NCBI GenBank assembly: GCA_017630215.1 | Contig: JAGBVR010000007.1 | Span: forward strand, 62,001 to 126,000 | Length of the DNA: 64,000 nt | From: Bacteroidales bacterium | GTDB taxonomy: Bacteria > Bacteroidota > Bacteroidia > Bacteroidales > UBA932 | Direction: 5' to 3' | Shown: positions 53,405 to 62,935 of the stretch, piece by piece | Position numbering within the stretch: position 1 is the first letter of the stretch | Layout: every line of letters begins with the position of its first letter | Notes under the pieces: generated by a model | Told to the model about the DNA's origin: nothing | The model's input: the letters and a program-made list of their open reading frames with translations, nothing else | The model's database searches: none | Position numbers and translations under genes: made by a program

Positions 53405-55861
53405 TTAGATTGCCATCAGAACATATTCCTTTCCGGCCGCAGTCGGCAGATCATACAGGAAAGTATCAATTATCGGTTCTATCATCAGATCAGCCTGATT
53501 TGAAATAAGGGGATTCTGTACCACAGGCACTGCATAATAGGGATTTGAATTCAGTCCTTCCGCTATTACAAGTGACTCCCCTCCCTTAAGCACCAGTTCA
53601 GATGCAGCTCTGATCCTTAGGTTTCCACCCAGACGGGAATGAATCTTCACCATAGATACTTTTCCATCCTTCCACTGGATGTCCACCACGAATCCGCCTC
53701 TGGCTACCAGGCCAGTCACCTCCCCCTCAGACCACCTGTCAGGTAAGGCCGGAAGCAGATGGAGGGCACCGTCATGACTCTGAACGAGCATCTCGGCAAT
53801 ACCGGCTGTACAACCGAAGTTTCCGTCGATCTGGAAAGGCGGATGGGCATCGAAAAGGTTCGGATATGTCCCTCCCTTGCCCCAGAAACCGGTACTACCT
53901 GCAGGAGACAGCTGGTCAGTTATAAGTTTATATGCCCTGTTACCATCCAGAAGTCTTGCCCAAAGGCATACCTTCCAGCCCATTGACCAGCCCGTTGCAG
54001 GATCACCACGATAGTTGAGAGAATTGCGGGCAGCAGCAAAAAGTTCCGGAGTCCTCCAAGGCGAAATCTGATTTCCCGGAAACAGGCCATACAGATGCGA
54101 AACATGTCGATGATGGTCATCGGGGTTATCCCAGTCGTGCATCCATTCCTGAAGCTGGGCATGACGACCGATCTGCATCGGAGGCAGCTTGTCCCTCATG
54201 ACAGAAAGCGTATCAGCAAAATCCGCATCAACACCCAGAATTTCAGAGGCTGCGGTCAGATTCTCGAACAGCTCGGCAACCATCTGATTATCCATAGTCG
54301 TACCTGCACATACGGTAACATCACCCGGATCACGCAGAAAAGCATTTTCCGGAGATGTTGAAGGACTGACAACAAGCCAGCCATGTTGCGGTTCCTCAAT
54401 TAGAAAATCCACAAAGAACTCTGCAGCACCCTTCATAACGGGGTATATCTCAGCCAGGAAATCCTTGTCACCTGTATGCAGATAATGCTCCCAAAGATGG
54501 CGACACACCCAGGCACCTCCCGTAGGCCACATTCCCGATGCGGCAAAGTCAACCGGTCCTGTTATACGCCAGATGTCAGTATTGTGATGAAGCACCCATC
54601 CCTTGGCCCCATACATCATCTTTGCGGTCTGGGCACCAGTCTGTGCAAGCTCCTTCACCATAGTGATGAAAGGCTCGTGGAGCTCGGACAAGCCTGTTAC
54701 CTCGGCAGGCCAGTAGTTCATCTCAGCATTAATATTGGTAGTGTACTTGCTATCCCATGGAGGAGTGAGGCTTTCGTTCCAGATGCCCTGAAGATTGGCG
54801 GGCTGTCCCCCCGGCTGCGAACTGCATATCAGCAGATAACGACCGAACTGAAAGTACAGTTCCACCAGTTGAGGGTCATTGCCTTGAGCAAATTCCTTTA
54901 CACGCACATCTGTAGTCTTGGAAATCGCCTCGGATGTTCCCAGATCAAGGCTTACCCTGTCGAAATACTCCCGATATGCCTTAACATGCGCCTTCTGCAT
55001 CGCCGGATACCTTTTGGAGCCGAGCTCAGCCATATGCTCTACAACAGAACTGTCAGGATCGGCAGAGATATCATCATATCTGACAAAGTTTGTAGCAACA
55101 TCCACATATATGAACACTTCGTCTGCTTCAGTGACAGAGATCTTGGCTCCGGACACCATCATATCACCTCCCACGGGACAGATCCTGGCTCTAGCTGTGA
55201 AGCGAACCTTCCCTTCAAGACCTTCCTGCGAAGATGTGACTCCCCTCAAAACAAGTTCCCCATCTTCTACTGAATATTCCGCATTCTGAGGAGTAGCGAA
55301 ACAGGTGTCGAAAGTAAGGGCCTTATTTTCCGAAGCTGACAGACGTAGCACTATTACATCATCCGCCAATGAAGCAAAGATCTCGCGGGTATATTTCACC
55401 CCATCCACTGTATAACAAACTGCAGATAAAGCATTTGCTATATCCAATTCACGACGGTACCCCGTATAGTTCTCATGACCGGGAAAGTCGAAAAGAAGAT
55501 CTCCTACAGTCTGATAAGACATCCCATGATTGGTCGGAAAGAAAATCTCCTTGTCCACCATGTCCTGAGCATCTCTGTATTTACCTTGAAAGATCAGTTT
55601 ACGTATTTCCTCCAACATCCCCGGGTCGAGATCCGGGTTTGCATTGCTGTTCGGCTGTCCGGCCCACACAGTCTCTTCATTGAGCTGCAAGCGTTCGAAC
55701 GCCGTGCCTCCGAAGACCATCGCTCCAAGTCTGCCATTTCCCACCGGCAGGGCTTCCACCCAAGAGCCGGCAGGCTCGTCATACCACAGCTTAAGATCAT
55801 TTTCCTCAGCTGGCGCACACGCGCAAACGACAAGCGCCAGCAAGCAAGCCAGTCTTTTCAT
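53405..55861 (-). CDS. GH95 alpha-L-fucosidase / alpha-L-galactosidase lipoprotein
   Basis: 818 residues; lipoprotein signal (VVCAC, lipid on Cys13 or Cys15). GH95 layout: N-terminal beta domain starting [30 protein letters not shown], then an (alpha/alpha)6 barrel with [58 protein letters not shown] and [17 protein letters not shown], which hold the Asn/Glu/Asp residues used for inverting hydrolysis. The family removes alpha-1,2-linked fucose or galactose, as found on xyloglucan side chains. The ATG at 55861 starts the signal sequence. It lies 10 nt after the alpha-xylosidase gene. Fucose versus galactose preference is not resolved. Confidence 0.93.
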   Translation of the reverse strand: MKRLACLLALVVCACAPAEENDLKLWYDEPAGSWVEALPVGNGRLGAMVFGGTAFERLQLNEETVWAGQPNSNANPDLDPGMLEEIRKLIFQGKYRDAQDMVDKEIFFPTNHGMSYQTVGDLLFDFPGHENYTGYRRELDIANALSAVCYTVDGVKYTREIFASLADDVIVLRLSASENKALTFDTCFATPQNAEYSVEDGELVLRGVTSSQEGLEGKVRFTARARICPVGGDMMVSGAKISVTEADEVFIYVDVATNFVRYDDISADPDSSVVEHMAELGSKRYPAMQKAHVKAYREYFDRVSLDLGTSEAISKTTDVRVKEFAQGNDPQLVELYFQFGRYLLICSSQPGGQPANLQGIWNESLTPPWDSKYTTNINAEMNYWPAEVTGLSELHEPFITMVKELAQTGAQTAKMMYGAKGWVLHHNTDIWRITGPVDFAASGMWPTGGAWVCRHLWEHYLHTGDKDFLAEIYPVMKGAAEFFVDFLIEEPQHGWLVVSPSTSPENAFLRDPGDVTVCAGTTMDNQMVAELFENLTAASEILGVDADFADTLSVMRDKLPPMQIGRHAQLQEWMHDWDNPDDHHRHVSHLYGLFPGNQISPWRTPELFAAARNSLNYRGDPATGWSMGWKVCLWARLLDGNRAYKLITDQLSPAGSTGFWGKGGTYPNLFDAHPPFQIDGNFGCTAGIAEMLVQSHDGALHLLPALPDRWSEGEVTGLVARGGFVVDIQWKDGKVSMVKIHSRLGGNLRIRAASELVLKGGESLVIAEGLNSNPYYAVPVVQNPLISNQADLMIEPIIDTFLYDLPTAAGKEYVLMAI

Positions 55862-55871
55862 AGTCAGCAAA

Positions 55872-58721
55872 TTACAACACAATCTTCATCGAAAGTCCAT
55901 TATACTTCACAGTCTGCTTCTTGCCGATACCCTTTTCAGAAACCGGAATGATATTGAATATTCTCTCCTCAAGCATTCCAGGGAATTCACCCTTGCGTTC
56001 TTCAATGGAAAGAAGCTTCATCCTGTCATTATATGAGAATTCGATCATTGAATAAAGCCCCTTCTCGTAATTGTAATTCACATTTTCATCCTCGTATAGT
56101 ACGAATTCTCCATCAGCGCCCTGATAAACATACAGGTCAATTATATCCGCCGGCTTCTCGTCCGACCATTGAGTCTCCGGACCGAAAGGAACAATCGATC
56201 CCGCACGCACATACAAAGGCATTCTGCCGTATGGAGCCTCAACGGTTCTTGTTGTACCTGCGGCAACCAGCTCATTGGTATAGAAATCATACCAGCCCTT
56301 AGACTCCGGGAAATATACTTCACGCGTGCGTGCTCCGTACTCATATACCGGAGCAACGAGGAAGGCCGGTCCGAACATATAGGCATCTCCTATATTGCGG
56401 ACATTCACGTCCGACAAAAAGTCCATTACAAGTGGACGCATGATGGTATAGTCCTCGAACCAGGTCATTCCCGCCAACGAGTAGATATAAGGCATCAATG
56501 AATAACGCAGCTTCGTATAATACACAATGGATTCATATGCCGGATGTCCCTCTGGAGCAATCTCCCAAGGCTCGCGGAAAGGATACTGGCCATGCGCACG
56601 GAAAAGAGGGCAGAATGCTCCGAACTGGAACCAGCGGGTATTGAGCTCACGCCACTCCTTCTGGTCGGCATTCTCCTTTCCGGTCTCATTGTAAAGGTTC
56701 TGAGATTCGACATAGCGGTTCTCCACGCAGAATCCTCCGATGTCCATTGTCCAGTATGGGATACCGCTGATAGCGAAATTGAGTCCTGCCGAAATCTGAG
56801 CCTTCATATCTTCCCATCGGGTGGCAATATCGCCGCTCCAGGTGGCAGTAGAATATCTCTGGAGACCTGCGAAGCCGCTTCTGGTAAGCAGGAACACACG
56901 TTTGTCCGGATCCACTCCACGCTGTCCGTTATATATGGCATCGGCATTTACGAGAGAATAGGCATTGAAGAATTCGGTGGAAGAGCCCAGAGCTGTAGGA
57001 CCGCATAAAGCCTTGCGATAGTCCATATCGGTACAGTCGCGGATATTCGGCTCCGAGGCATCCATCCACCATGCATCTATGCCCAGAGGGTAATAATGCT
57101 CGTACATCTGCTGCCAGAAAAGTTCACGGGCACCTGGTGCGTATGCATCATAGAATCCATATAGATAACCCTGACCGATCCAGTCACGGACACCGTCTTC
57201 ACAGGCTTTATTGTACATCCATCCCTTGGCATTGAATTCCTTGTAATGGTCGGTATCCACATAGAACTTCGGCCATACCGAGATCATCATGCGGCCGCCG
57301 AGATTATGAATCGAATCCACCATTGCTTTAGGGTCTGGAAAACGTGCCGGGTCGAACTCATGGCTTCCCCATGCATCTTCCTCCCAATGACTCCAGTCCA
57401 TAACGATATTGTCGATAGGAATATTTCTCTTTCGAAAACCTTCCAGGGCCTCTATCATCTCAGTCGAAGTCTTGTACCGTTCGCGACTCTGCCAATATCC
57501 CATTGCCCATTTAGGCATGATCTGAGCCTTACCTGTAAGGGTCCTGTAACCGCTGATGATCTCATCCATCTCGTCACCTGCGATGAAATACCAGTCCATC
57601 TGTCTGCTCATCTCACTCCACCATTGATGCTTGGACTGCATGTCGGAATCAACGACATCGTAAACACGAAGGCCACAATATGAAACGCCTCCGTCAGGAG
57701 ACCAATCTATACGGACTGGAGTCCTCCTTCCTGCTTCAAGATGAACAGTGAATTTGAAAGCATTAGGATTCCACGCTGTCCTCCAACGCTCAGGAACGAC
57801 AGTCCTGCCATCCATTGTGACTGTTGTATAACCGGCATAATAAAGAATGAACTGATAGTCTCCGGTAACAGCCGCCTCCAGTTCACCCTCATATGTAACC
57901 TTGGATCCATAGAACTGGAAATTCTCAGGCAGATTCACGACACGAGCCATTTCCGGAGCCACAAGATGTTCAAAATATATTTTCGGCTCATCTCTTACAA
58001 TTGTCTCTCCTTCAGCCGGAACATAAGTTCCTGTAAGGCATCCCTCCTTGCCTGTCTTGTCATAGAGTCTGAAAACCTCGCCAAGCTGCTTGTAATCAGA
58101 AGGATTGCCGAAGCGCATCATAGAGTAGCTGTCCATAAGGACTCCGTATCCCTTGTTTGAGACTATAAAAGGTACAGACACCTTTGTATTGTATTGGAAG
58201 AGTTCTTCATTCTTTCCTTTGTAATTGAACTCGTCTGCCTGATGCTGTCCCAGACCATAGAAGGCTTCATCCTCCGGAGATTCAAAAACCTGACGGAAAC
58301 TGTATCCATGGGTTCCATCCACCTCTATCGGCTCGAAAGATTTACCGCCTCCTTCCTGCTCACGGAGCAGCATATTATTCTCCATGTCTGTAAACCAGAC
58401 TTCACCCGTCGAGGTCAGGACATTAGCTTTCAAAGCCTTGGTGATTACTGAAATCGTATCTCCATGTTCCTTAACTTCAAAAGGCACCTGCTCATTCTCC
58501 GGAAGTATCACCAGACTCTGAGGATCTGCGAACTTTTTATCAGGAGTGGCAGAAACCCGGATAAGCTTCTCCCCCATCACTTCCAGTCTTACAAGAGCAG
58601 GTCCATCTTGATTTTTCTGCTGTACTTTCACGGTCACACTTGAATCATCCTGCTTCACTGCGCCACAAGAGCAAAGGGCCATGGAGGCCAGCAGGAACAA
58701 AGAAACGAATCTAGTATTCAT
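55872..58721 (-). CDS. GH31 alpha-xylosidase lipoprotein with PA14 insert
   Basis: 949 residues; lipobox LCSC, lipid at Cys19. The N-terminal GH31 beta-sandwich (about 30-375) is interrupted by a PA14-like domain (about 245-365, [30 protein letters not shown] region), then the barrel (about 395-760) has nucleophile D554 in WWMDASEPN and acid/base D631 in WSGDIATRW. The WWxDASEP form together with the PA14 insert is the layout of xyloglucan alpha-xylosidases of Bacteroidetes. It frees xylose from the non-reducing end of xylogluco-oligosaccharides. The start at 58721 begins the signal sequence. First gene of the GH31-GH95-NUDIX transcript feeding XylT/XylA/XylB. Confidence 0.93.
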   Translation of the reverse strand: MNTRFVSLFLLASMALCSCGAVKQDDSSVTVKVQQKNQDGPALVRLEVMGEKLIRVSATPDKKFADPQSLVILPENEQVPFEVKEHGDTISVITKALKANVLTSTGEVWFTDMENNMLLREQEGGGKSFEPIEVDGTHGYSFRQVFESPEDEAFYGLGQHQADEFNYKGKNEELFQYNTKVSVPFIVSNKGYGVLMDSYSMMRFGNPSDYKQLGEVFRLYDKTGKEGCLTGTYVPAEGETIVRDEPKIYFEHLVAPEMARVVNLPENFQFYGSKVTYEGELEAAVTGDYQFILYYAGYTTVTMDGRTVVPERWRTAWNPNAFKFTVHLEAGRRTPVRIDWSPDGGVSYCGLRVYDVVDSDMQSKHQWWSEMSRQMDWYFIAGDEMDEIISGYRTLTGKAQIMPKWAMGYWQSRERYKTSTEMIEALEGFRKRNIPIDNIVMDWSHWEEDAWGSHEFDPARFPDPKAMVDSIHNLGGRMMISVWPKFYVDTDHYKEFNAKGWMYNKACEDGVRDWIGQGYLYGFYDAYAPGARELFWQQMYEHYYPLGIDAWWMDASEPNIRDCTDMDYRKALCGPTALGSSTEFFNAYSLVNADAIYNGQRGVDPDKRVFLLTRSGFAGLQRYSTATWSGDIATRWEDMKAQISAGLNFAISGIPYWTMDIGGFCVENRYVESQNLYNETGKENADQKEWRELNTRWFQFGAFCPLFRAHGQYPFREPWEIAPEGHPAYESIVYYTKLRYSLMPYIYSLAGMTWFEDYTIMRPLVMDFLSDVNVRNIGDAYMFGPAFLVAPVYEYGARTREVYFPESKGWYDFYTNELVAAGTTRTVEAPYGRMPLYVRAGSIVPFGPETQWSDEKPADIIDLYVYQGADGEFVLYEDENVNYNYEKGLYSMIEFSYNDRMKLLSIEERKGEFPGMLEERIFNIIPVSEKGIGKKQTVKYNGLSMKIVL

Positions 58722-58748
58722 ATTTCGGTTATCAGTTAGTTCAATCAA

Positions 58749-58756
58749 CAAATATA
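58749..58756 (-). promoter_or_regulatory. -7 box of the alpha-xylosidase operon
   Basis: Reverse-strand TATATTTG, 27 nt before the ATG. In place of a TTTG -33 box there is a tandem hexamer (CCTAAC twice on the forward strand, 58770-58782) spanning that position. Confidence 0.55.
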
Positions 58757-58889
58757 ATCATTTTTATGACCTAACCCTAACCTCCAGAGCGTATTTACAC
58801 GAAATTATATCCATCTTGCAGATAGGATATTAAACCGGAAACTCATATATCAAACGAAACGAATAAAATCAGAGAGGATCCATCTCTAT

Positions 58890-58931
58890 GATTCAAGCCC
58901 CGAAAGCTGGCCAGCTTCCGGGGCTTGAATC
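58890..58931. terminator. Long hairpin between the M48 gene and the alpha-xylosidase operon
   Basis: A nearly perfect 21-bp inverted repeat, ATTCAAGCCCCG...AGCTGG with CCAGCT...CGGGGCTTGAAT, directly after the M48 stop codon. The reverse-strand side lacks a T run, while the forward side continues ATTTATTTG. It most likely ends the M48 transcript or stabilises its 3' end. Confidence 0.7.
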
Positions 58932-58933
58932 AT

Positions 58934-59815
58934 TTATTTGAGTTTTGTTCCGCAATGCCTGCAGTATTCCCACGAGTCAGACACGAAATTGCCGCACTCT
59001 CTGCATCTGGAAGAAGAAGATCCGGCACGAAGATGTTCCATAATCTTTCTATATTGCTCGGTCTTTGACCATTTGAGAACCTCACGAACCCTCACAGCAC
59101 TGAATGGATGCGTCTGATTTGCAATTGCATACACTTGCAAAGCCTTGTTCCATAATCCATCTGTACGGATTTCCTCATACGTATCGGCCTGTTTCGCCCA
59201 TTCTTCCAGATTGATATCCTTTGTAATGGAGGCAGGGCCTCCAGCCAGGCGTGCCTCAGCATATGATGCAGTCTCTGGATCTGTGATGATACATCCCACA
59301 CGATCGCATGAAAGTTCGCTTTTACGATACCAGTACAGGATAGCGTACTGAATAGGAATAGTACCTACTCCCAAAACACCCAGCGAGTCTATACCCTGAA
59401 GGATATATTGCGCAATGCTGTGATACAGAACATGATGGCACATAATATGTCCGCATTCATGAGCAATCACCGAGTCCAGTTCACGTTCCGTCAAAGTTTC
59501 TACCAGACCGGATGTGATGGTAATATAAGGTTTGGTATCTCCGAATGTCCATGCATTCGGTTGCGGATCCATTTTAAGATAAAACTCTGGTTCCTTGATA
59601 CCGAGCTTTTCACAAATAGGAGGGAGTCTGTTATATAGTTTCGGCAACTGCTTTGGAGACAGGCGTATTGCCGATGCCATATTGATTCCGTACTGCATCT
59701 TTTCCAAACCAAGTTCCAATATCTTCTTGACAAAAGTCGGAAATCCGGTAATGTTTTCCAGCTGCGCCATGGCAGCGGCATCTTCAGGATGTATGAAATC
59801 TGCTGCGGTAATCAT
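58934..59815 (-). CDS. M48-family metallopeptidase with C-terminal zinc ribbon
   Basis: 293 residues. The zinc motif HECGHIMCHH (HExxH, about 119-128) follows an LTERELDSVIAHE segment, and a distal glutamate is expected near KSELSCDRVG (ExxxxDR pattern), as in M48 (HtpX/Ste24-type) peptidases. Hydrophobic stretches around 130-165 suggest membrane association. The end is a four-cysteine ribbon, CRECGNFVSDSWEYCRHCG (about 270-288). No signal peptide. Start at 59815 (MITAADFIHPEDAAAMAQ). It follows another zinc-ribbon protein by 19 nt. Substrate unknown; membrane-protein quality control would be a typical role. Confidence 0.82.
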   Translation of the reverse strand: MITAADFIHPEDAAAMAQLENITGFPTFVKKILELGLEKMQYGINMASAIRLSPKQLPKLYNRLPPICEKLGIKEPEFYLKMDPQPNAWTFGDTKPYITITSGLVETLTERELDSVIAHECGHIMCHHVLYHSIAQYILQGIDSLGVLGVGTIPIQYAILYWYRKSELSCDRVGCIITDPETASYAEARLAGGPASITKDINLEEWAKQADTYEEIRTDGLWNKALQVYAIANQTHPFSAVRVREVLKWSKTEQYRKIMEHLRAGSSSSRCRECGNFVSDSWEYCRHCGTKLK

Positions 59816-59834
59816 AATACACAATAGTTAGAGG

Positions 59835-60344
59835 TTAGATGTAGGATTGAACAGGAGTTCCACAATACGGACAGACCTTGGCATCAGCAGGAATCTTCCT
59901 TCCATCTTTAGGGCAGAAGATCGTAGCATTCGGATTATAGTGAGACTTGTTGTCTTCGAAAATCACCTGCTCGGCAACAGCCAATGCCTGATCATCGAGA
60001 TGGCTCTGTGTGACAAGTCCCCAAACCTGAGTGATAAGCACAGGCCACAAGACAAAAAGAGTAATCACAGTTGGAATCGCCTGCATTCCGAAAATTCCCA
60101 CTCCCGCGTCAAAACGTATCTTTCCGTCTTCCGGAGCAAGTCTGATCTTCAAGGCTGTCTTCAGACCAATAGCCGCTTTGAAGAGGCCGCCTTTTGTAAT
60201 GGAAATCTCACGTCCGCCAGAGACCAGTGTCTCTTCTGAAACTTCATATCCTTCACTAGCGAAATGTTCAGAGACCGCTTTCGAAATCTTACTGATAATC
60301 ACCGGATTACCATAAAGAAGCTTGTTAGTTTTAAAGATACTCAT
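59835..60344 (-). CDS. Membrane protein with C-terminal zinc ribbon, unknown function
   Basis: 169 residues, not recognised. The N-terminal 75 residues look like a compact alpha/beta domain (KTNKLLYGNPVIISKISKAV ... GGREISITKGG), a hydrophobic hairpin covers about 84-112 (MQAIPTVITLFVLWPVLITQVWGLV), then a short helix and a zinc ribbon FCPKDGRKIPADAKVCPYCGTPV (about 143-165, CxxD...CxxC, so one ligand pair is incomplete). It shares the C-terminal ribbon theme with the M48 peptidase encoded 19 nt downstream, which suggests that the two work together. Confidence 0.6.
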   Translation of the reverse strand: MSIFKTNKLLYGNPVIISKISKAVSEHFASEGYEVSEETLVSGGREISITKGGLFKAAIGLKTALKIRLAPEDGKIRFDAGVGIFGMQAIPTVITLFVLWPVLITQVWGLVTQSHLDDQALAVAEQVIFEDNKSHYNPNATIFCPKDGRKIPADAKVCPYCGTPVQSYI

Positions 60345-60426
60345 ATGATTGTGATTTAAATTGTTTGCTTGCGTTTTAACTATAGATCTGTCAAATGGAG
60401 GGAATATATCATTTATGACGATTTAT

Positions 60427-60834
60427 TTATATTCTGCATTCCGAGAGCTCCATGGCGTCCTCTGCTATTTGAGCAGCAATTGCACTGATTGCCTGATCAT
60501 CATCTGTTTCAGTACTGCATTCCATATAAGTCTCCATCCTGTCCACAAGGATCTTCACGACCTTATTATCATACAGTCTTCTGAGAGCCCTGTCCTTATT
60601 TCCTGAAGATGCAGCAGGAAGCATACATGAAAATGACGCAAGATTAGTCATGAACGCACCGACTCCGAAACACTTGACCATCCCCAGAATTCCAGTTGTC
60701 AGAAATTCCCTGATACAACCTGCGTCATTATCATGAAGTCCGCATGCTTCATACAAACTGGTACCATAGCGTTCATTACAGATCTCATTCGCCTTGTCAA
60801 GAATCTTGTCTTTTATTTCCTTATTGATACTCAT
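60427..60834 (-). CDS. Orphan 135-residue protein
   Basis: Not recognised. From the ATG at 60834 (MSINKEIKDKILDKANEICN) the product is mostly helical, with a hydrophobic middle (about 44-75, LTTGILGMVKCFGVGAFMTNLASFSCMLPAA) and several cysteines spread over the chain. The tail is acidic (ETDDDQAISAIAAQIAEDAMEL). A -7 box and a 17-bp palindrome lie immediately upstream. The 82-bp gap to the zinc-ribbon gene downstream has no obvious terminator, so it may head a three-gene transcript with the M48 peptidase. Confidence 0.6.
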   Translation of the reverse strand: MSINKEIKDKILDKANEICNERYGTSLYEACGLHDNDAGCIREFLTTGILGMVKCFGVGAFMTNLASFSCMLPAASSGNKDRALRRLYDNKVVKILVDRMETYMECSTETDDDQAISAIAAQIAEDAMELSECRI

Positions 60835-60851
60835 TGCATTTAATTTTTCAT

Positions 60852-60871
60852 CAAAGTTAAGGCGCTTAACT
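60852..60871 (-). promoter_or_regulatory. Promoter with overlapping palindrome (candidate operator)
   Basis: Reverse-strand -7 box TAACTTTG at 60852-60859. Overlapping it is the perfect palindrome AGTTAAG-GCG-CTTAACT (60855-60871). A dimeric repressor bound there would cover the -7 region. Confidence 0.5.
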
Positions 60872-60889
60872 CCATGATACATAATAAAA

Positions 60890-60921
60890 ATACCTATTCT
60901 ATCCGAAGATAAAACAGGTAT
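60890..60921. terminator. Terminator of the TerB-like gene
   Basis: Reverse strand: ATACCTGTTTTATC, tetraloop TTCG, GATAGAATAGGTAT, then TTTTATT. The 14-bp stem has few mismatches and a stable UUCG loop. The forward side also ends in a T-rich tail. Confidence 0.8.
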
Positions 60922-60944
60922 CTCTTTTATTATTTATATAAGGC

Positions 60945-62450
60945 TCAGTCGAAAAGTTCCCCTACAGGGATCAGATTCTTCTTCCCCTTGACCTTTACAT
61001 AAATGTACGAAGACGGAAGTTTCAACACATAACCGGAAAGCTGCAACTTGATATTGCTTCCCTTCTGATCTTTGGACGTTGACAATATCCTCTTGTCACT
61101 GAACGGCAGACACAAATCACAAATCTCTGCACATTTACCTGCTGCCTCGTTCATCAGAGCTTTTCTCAAAACCGTCTTCAAATCACCAAGTTCCTGAGAC
61201 ATTATAGAGCACGGATTGTCAAAGAACTTCATGGATTTCATAATCTTCTGCTGGATTTCAGCATACTTTGTGTCCGCAATCTTGACCAAATCACTGACAT
61301 GTTCATCGTTCTTTACCAATTCATATGACTTCGTCTGTGTCCGGACAAGAAGGTGGCCCTTCGAAGACAACCATGCGATAAGCAGATACAGGGCAAGCTG
61401 CTTATATTGGATATGGACACCCTCCTTCAAAATTCCCTGGAGCTCTATCTTCGAATTCACGGCATCGATGACCAGACATTTCAAGCCTTTCTCCTTACGG
61501 TCCACTTCGGCTTCAAGCATCTTGAACAACGATTTAGTGAAACTGTAATAACGGAATTTATTGAAATCAGCAGGCAGGATGATCGGATTTATCTGACCCG
61601 CACATTCAGCAAAATCCTTCACGACACTGCGAATCACATTCTTCATGCCATCATCAGACACCACCGGCACTCTCAGGAAATTATAGTATATCTGGGAAAC
61701 TCCTTTATTTACGACCATCGACTCTGATATCTTTATCAGGAAATAGGTAGTGATCCCATCCTTCACGACATCAAGTGTACCATCCAATATTTCCTTGAAC
61801 ACTTTCTGAGGAGTCAACTGACTCAGTTCCTGATATATCGAAGATGCCTTGGAAGCGATCATTGCAGGACGGCCGATATTCAGCAGTTCGACAATATTCT
61901 GTTCTCCCATAGCCAGAAGTTCCTTGGTTATATGAACAACATTGGTAAGTTCGAAACCAAAGTTCAGAAACTCATAATAGTACTCCTGAAAGTAGTCAAG
62001 ATAATTCTTTGACAATTCCGTATGCTTGTCTTCTCTGATGAAGAAGACCTGAGGTCCATCCAGCTGGATGGCTTTCTTCTGGCATGAAAACAGACGGATA
62101 CCCGTATCCTCCTTAGTACCGGCATTATTAAAAAAGACAGATTTCAGAGCATATAACAAACGGGCCTCACACTGAACGCACAAGCCATCGGAAACAGTCA
62201 TTTCCCTTGCATCATCATAAATTTTACGCAAAAACTGCGGATCTTCCTTAGCTTTTGCATGCTCCATCAGATTGCTGACAGCTTCAGCGAATGTCATTGT
62301 ATCTGCAAACAGCACATCGTCCGGAATTATTCCGTATTTAGTTTTAAGCTTTGCAAACTCGACGATTTCACCCTGGTCTATGACATTATCTACATTAATA
62401 AGAGCAAGAAGTACGTGAGCCACTGAAGCTCTGATCTTTTTGTCCAACAT
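60945..62450 (-). CDS. TerB-like domain protein, unknown function
   Basis: 501 residues from MLDKKIRASVAHVLLALI. Residues about 1-115 fit the tellurite-resistance TerB-like helical bundle (VDNVIDQGEIVEFAKLK ... FAEAVSNLMEHAK ... MTVSDGLCVQCEARLLYALK, two acidic metal-site-like segments). The central part (about 120-320) is helical and not recognised. The C-terminal part (about 340-501) has a helix (YKQLALYLLIAWLSSKGHLL), a second helical segment (LGDLKTVLRKALMNEA) and a beta end (YVLKLPSSYIYVKV) that could form a winged helix. It has a very good promoter and its own terminator. TerB domains often occur in stress and phage-response gene sets, but no such link is shown here. Confidence 0.55.
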   Translation of the reverse strand: MLDKKIRASVAHVLLALINVDNVIDQGEIVEFAKLKTKYGIIPDDVLFADTMTFAEAVSNLMEHAKAKEDPQFLRKIYDDAREMTVSDGLCVQCEARLLYALKSVFFNNAGTKEDTGIRLFSCQKKAIQLDGPQVFFIREDKHTELSKNYLDYFQEYYYEFLNFGFELTNVVHITKELLAMGEQNIVELLNIGRPAMIASKASSIYQELSQLTPQKVFKEILDGTLDVVKDGITTYFLIKISESMVVNKGVSQIYYNFLRVPVVSDDGMKNVIRSVVKDFAECAGQINPIILPADFNKFRYYSFTKSLFKMLEAEVDRKEKGLKCLVIDAVNSKIELQGILKEGVHIQYKQLALYLLIAWLSSKGHLLVRTQTKSYELVKNDEHVSDLVKIADTKYAEIQQKIMKSMKFFDNPCSIMSQELGDLKTVLRKALMNEAAGKCAEICDLCLPFSDKRILSTSKDQKGSNIKLQLSGYVLKLPSSYIYVKVKGKKNLIPVGELFD

Positions 62451-62494
62451 AGCTGCAATTAAGTTAAAGGTTATCAATTAGGATCAAGTGTGTA

Positions 62495-62525
62495 CAAATA
62501 TATTATTTTCAACGCAGAAATCAAA
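62495..62525 (-). promoter_or_regulatory. Promoter of the TerB-like gene
   Basis: Reverse strand: TTTG (62522-62525), exactly 19 nt, TATATTTG (62495-62502), a full consensus pair 44 nt ahead of the ATG. Confidence 0.8.
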
Positions 62526-62533
62526 GACACTGT

Positions 62534-62563
62534 AAAAAAACACTGCCCGGAAATCCGGACAGT
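62534..62563 (-). terminator. Terminator after the 55-residue gene
   Basis: Reverse strand: ACTGTCCGG, loop ATTT, CCGGGCAGT then GTTTTTTT. Strong GC stem with a 7-T tail. Confidence 0.85.
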
Positions 62564-62613
62564 AAACTTAAATTTTCATCGCCAAGTCTTTCAGGCAATA
62601 TCATCCTTCTGAC

Positions 62614-62781
62614 TCATTCGGCCGGAGCAATGACCTTAATTAACCTGCAGCAAGCTGCTGTTATATTCAACCCCAATAAAACTTGAGACGATGAACGGGC
62701 GATAATGCTCATCACCTCTTTTCTTTCCGCCTTCGTAAGTGTATTATCCACAAAGGCAGCAATCATGTTTTCAGATAGCAT
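62614..62781 (-). CDS. Small 55-residue protein
   Basis: Begins MLSENMIAAFVDNTLTKAERKE at the ATG 62781. This resembles the short helical N-terminal motif (IAAFLDGxLSxEE-like) found at the start of various Bacteroidota regulatory and peptidase-linked proteins, including anti-sigma-like ones; here the protein stops soon after a hydrophobic segment (VLLGLNITAACCRLIKVIA). It is bounded by terminators on both sides, so it is a stand-alone transcript. It may be a real small regulator or the stump of a longer gene. Confidence 0.5.
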   Translation of the reverse strand: MLSENMIAAFVDNTLTKAERKEVMSIIARSSSQVLLGLNITAACCRLIKVIAPAE

Positions 62782-62842
62782 AGCTTTTAAATACAAATTA
62801 AACAATATTCTGATGCACCTCAACAATCTGATGCTTTATCTG

Positions 62843-62926
62843 AAGATATGACGCTTGAAATAAATCTACCGTTTTGTCTATAAAAAACAGCGCGGCTGGC
62901 GTCATATCTTTACACCGGCCGCGCTG
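62843..62926 (-). terminator. Terminator whose loop pairs with downstream leader
   Basis: Reverse strand: CAGCGCGGCCGG (62926-62915), loop, CCAGCCGCGCTG (62899-62888), then TTTTTT. The loop contains AAGATATGACGC, which is perfectly complementary over 12 nt to GCGTCATATCTT further down the same transcript (62854-62843). The stem is a strong terminator for the truncated orphan gene; the extra complementarity could allow an alternative fold or pseudoknot. Confidence 0.75.
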
Positions 62927-62935
62927 AAATCGCAG

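Noticed and set aside
58770-58782. Telomere-like repeat (GGTTAGGGTTAGG)
   Set aside because: Only two hexamers in a bacterial promoter; better seen as a possible protein-binding site or chance.
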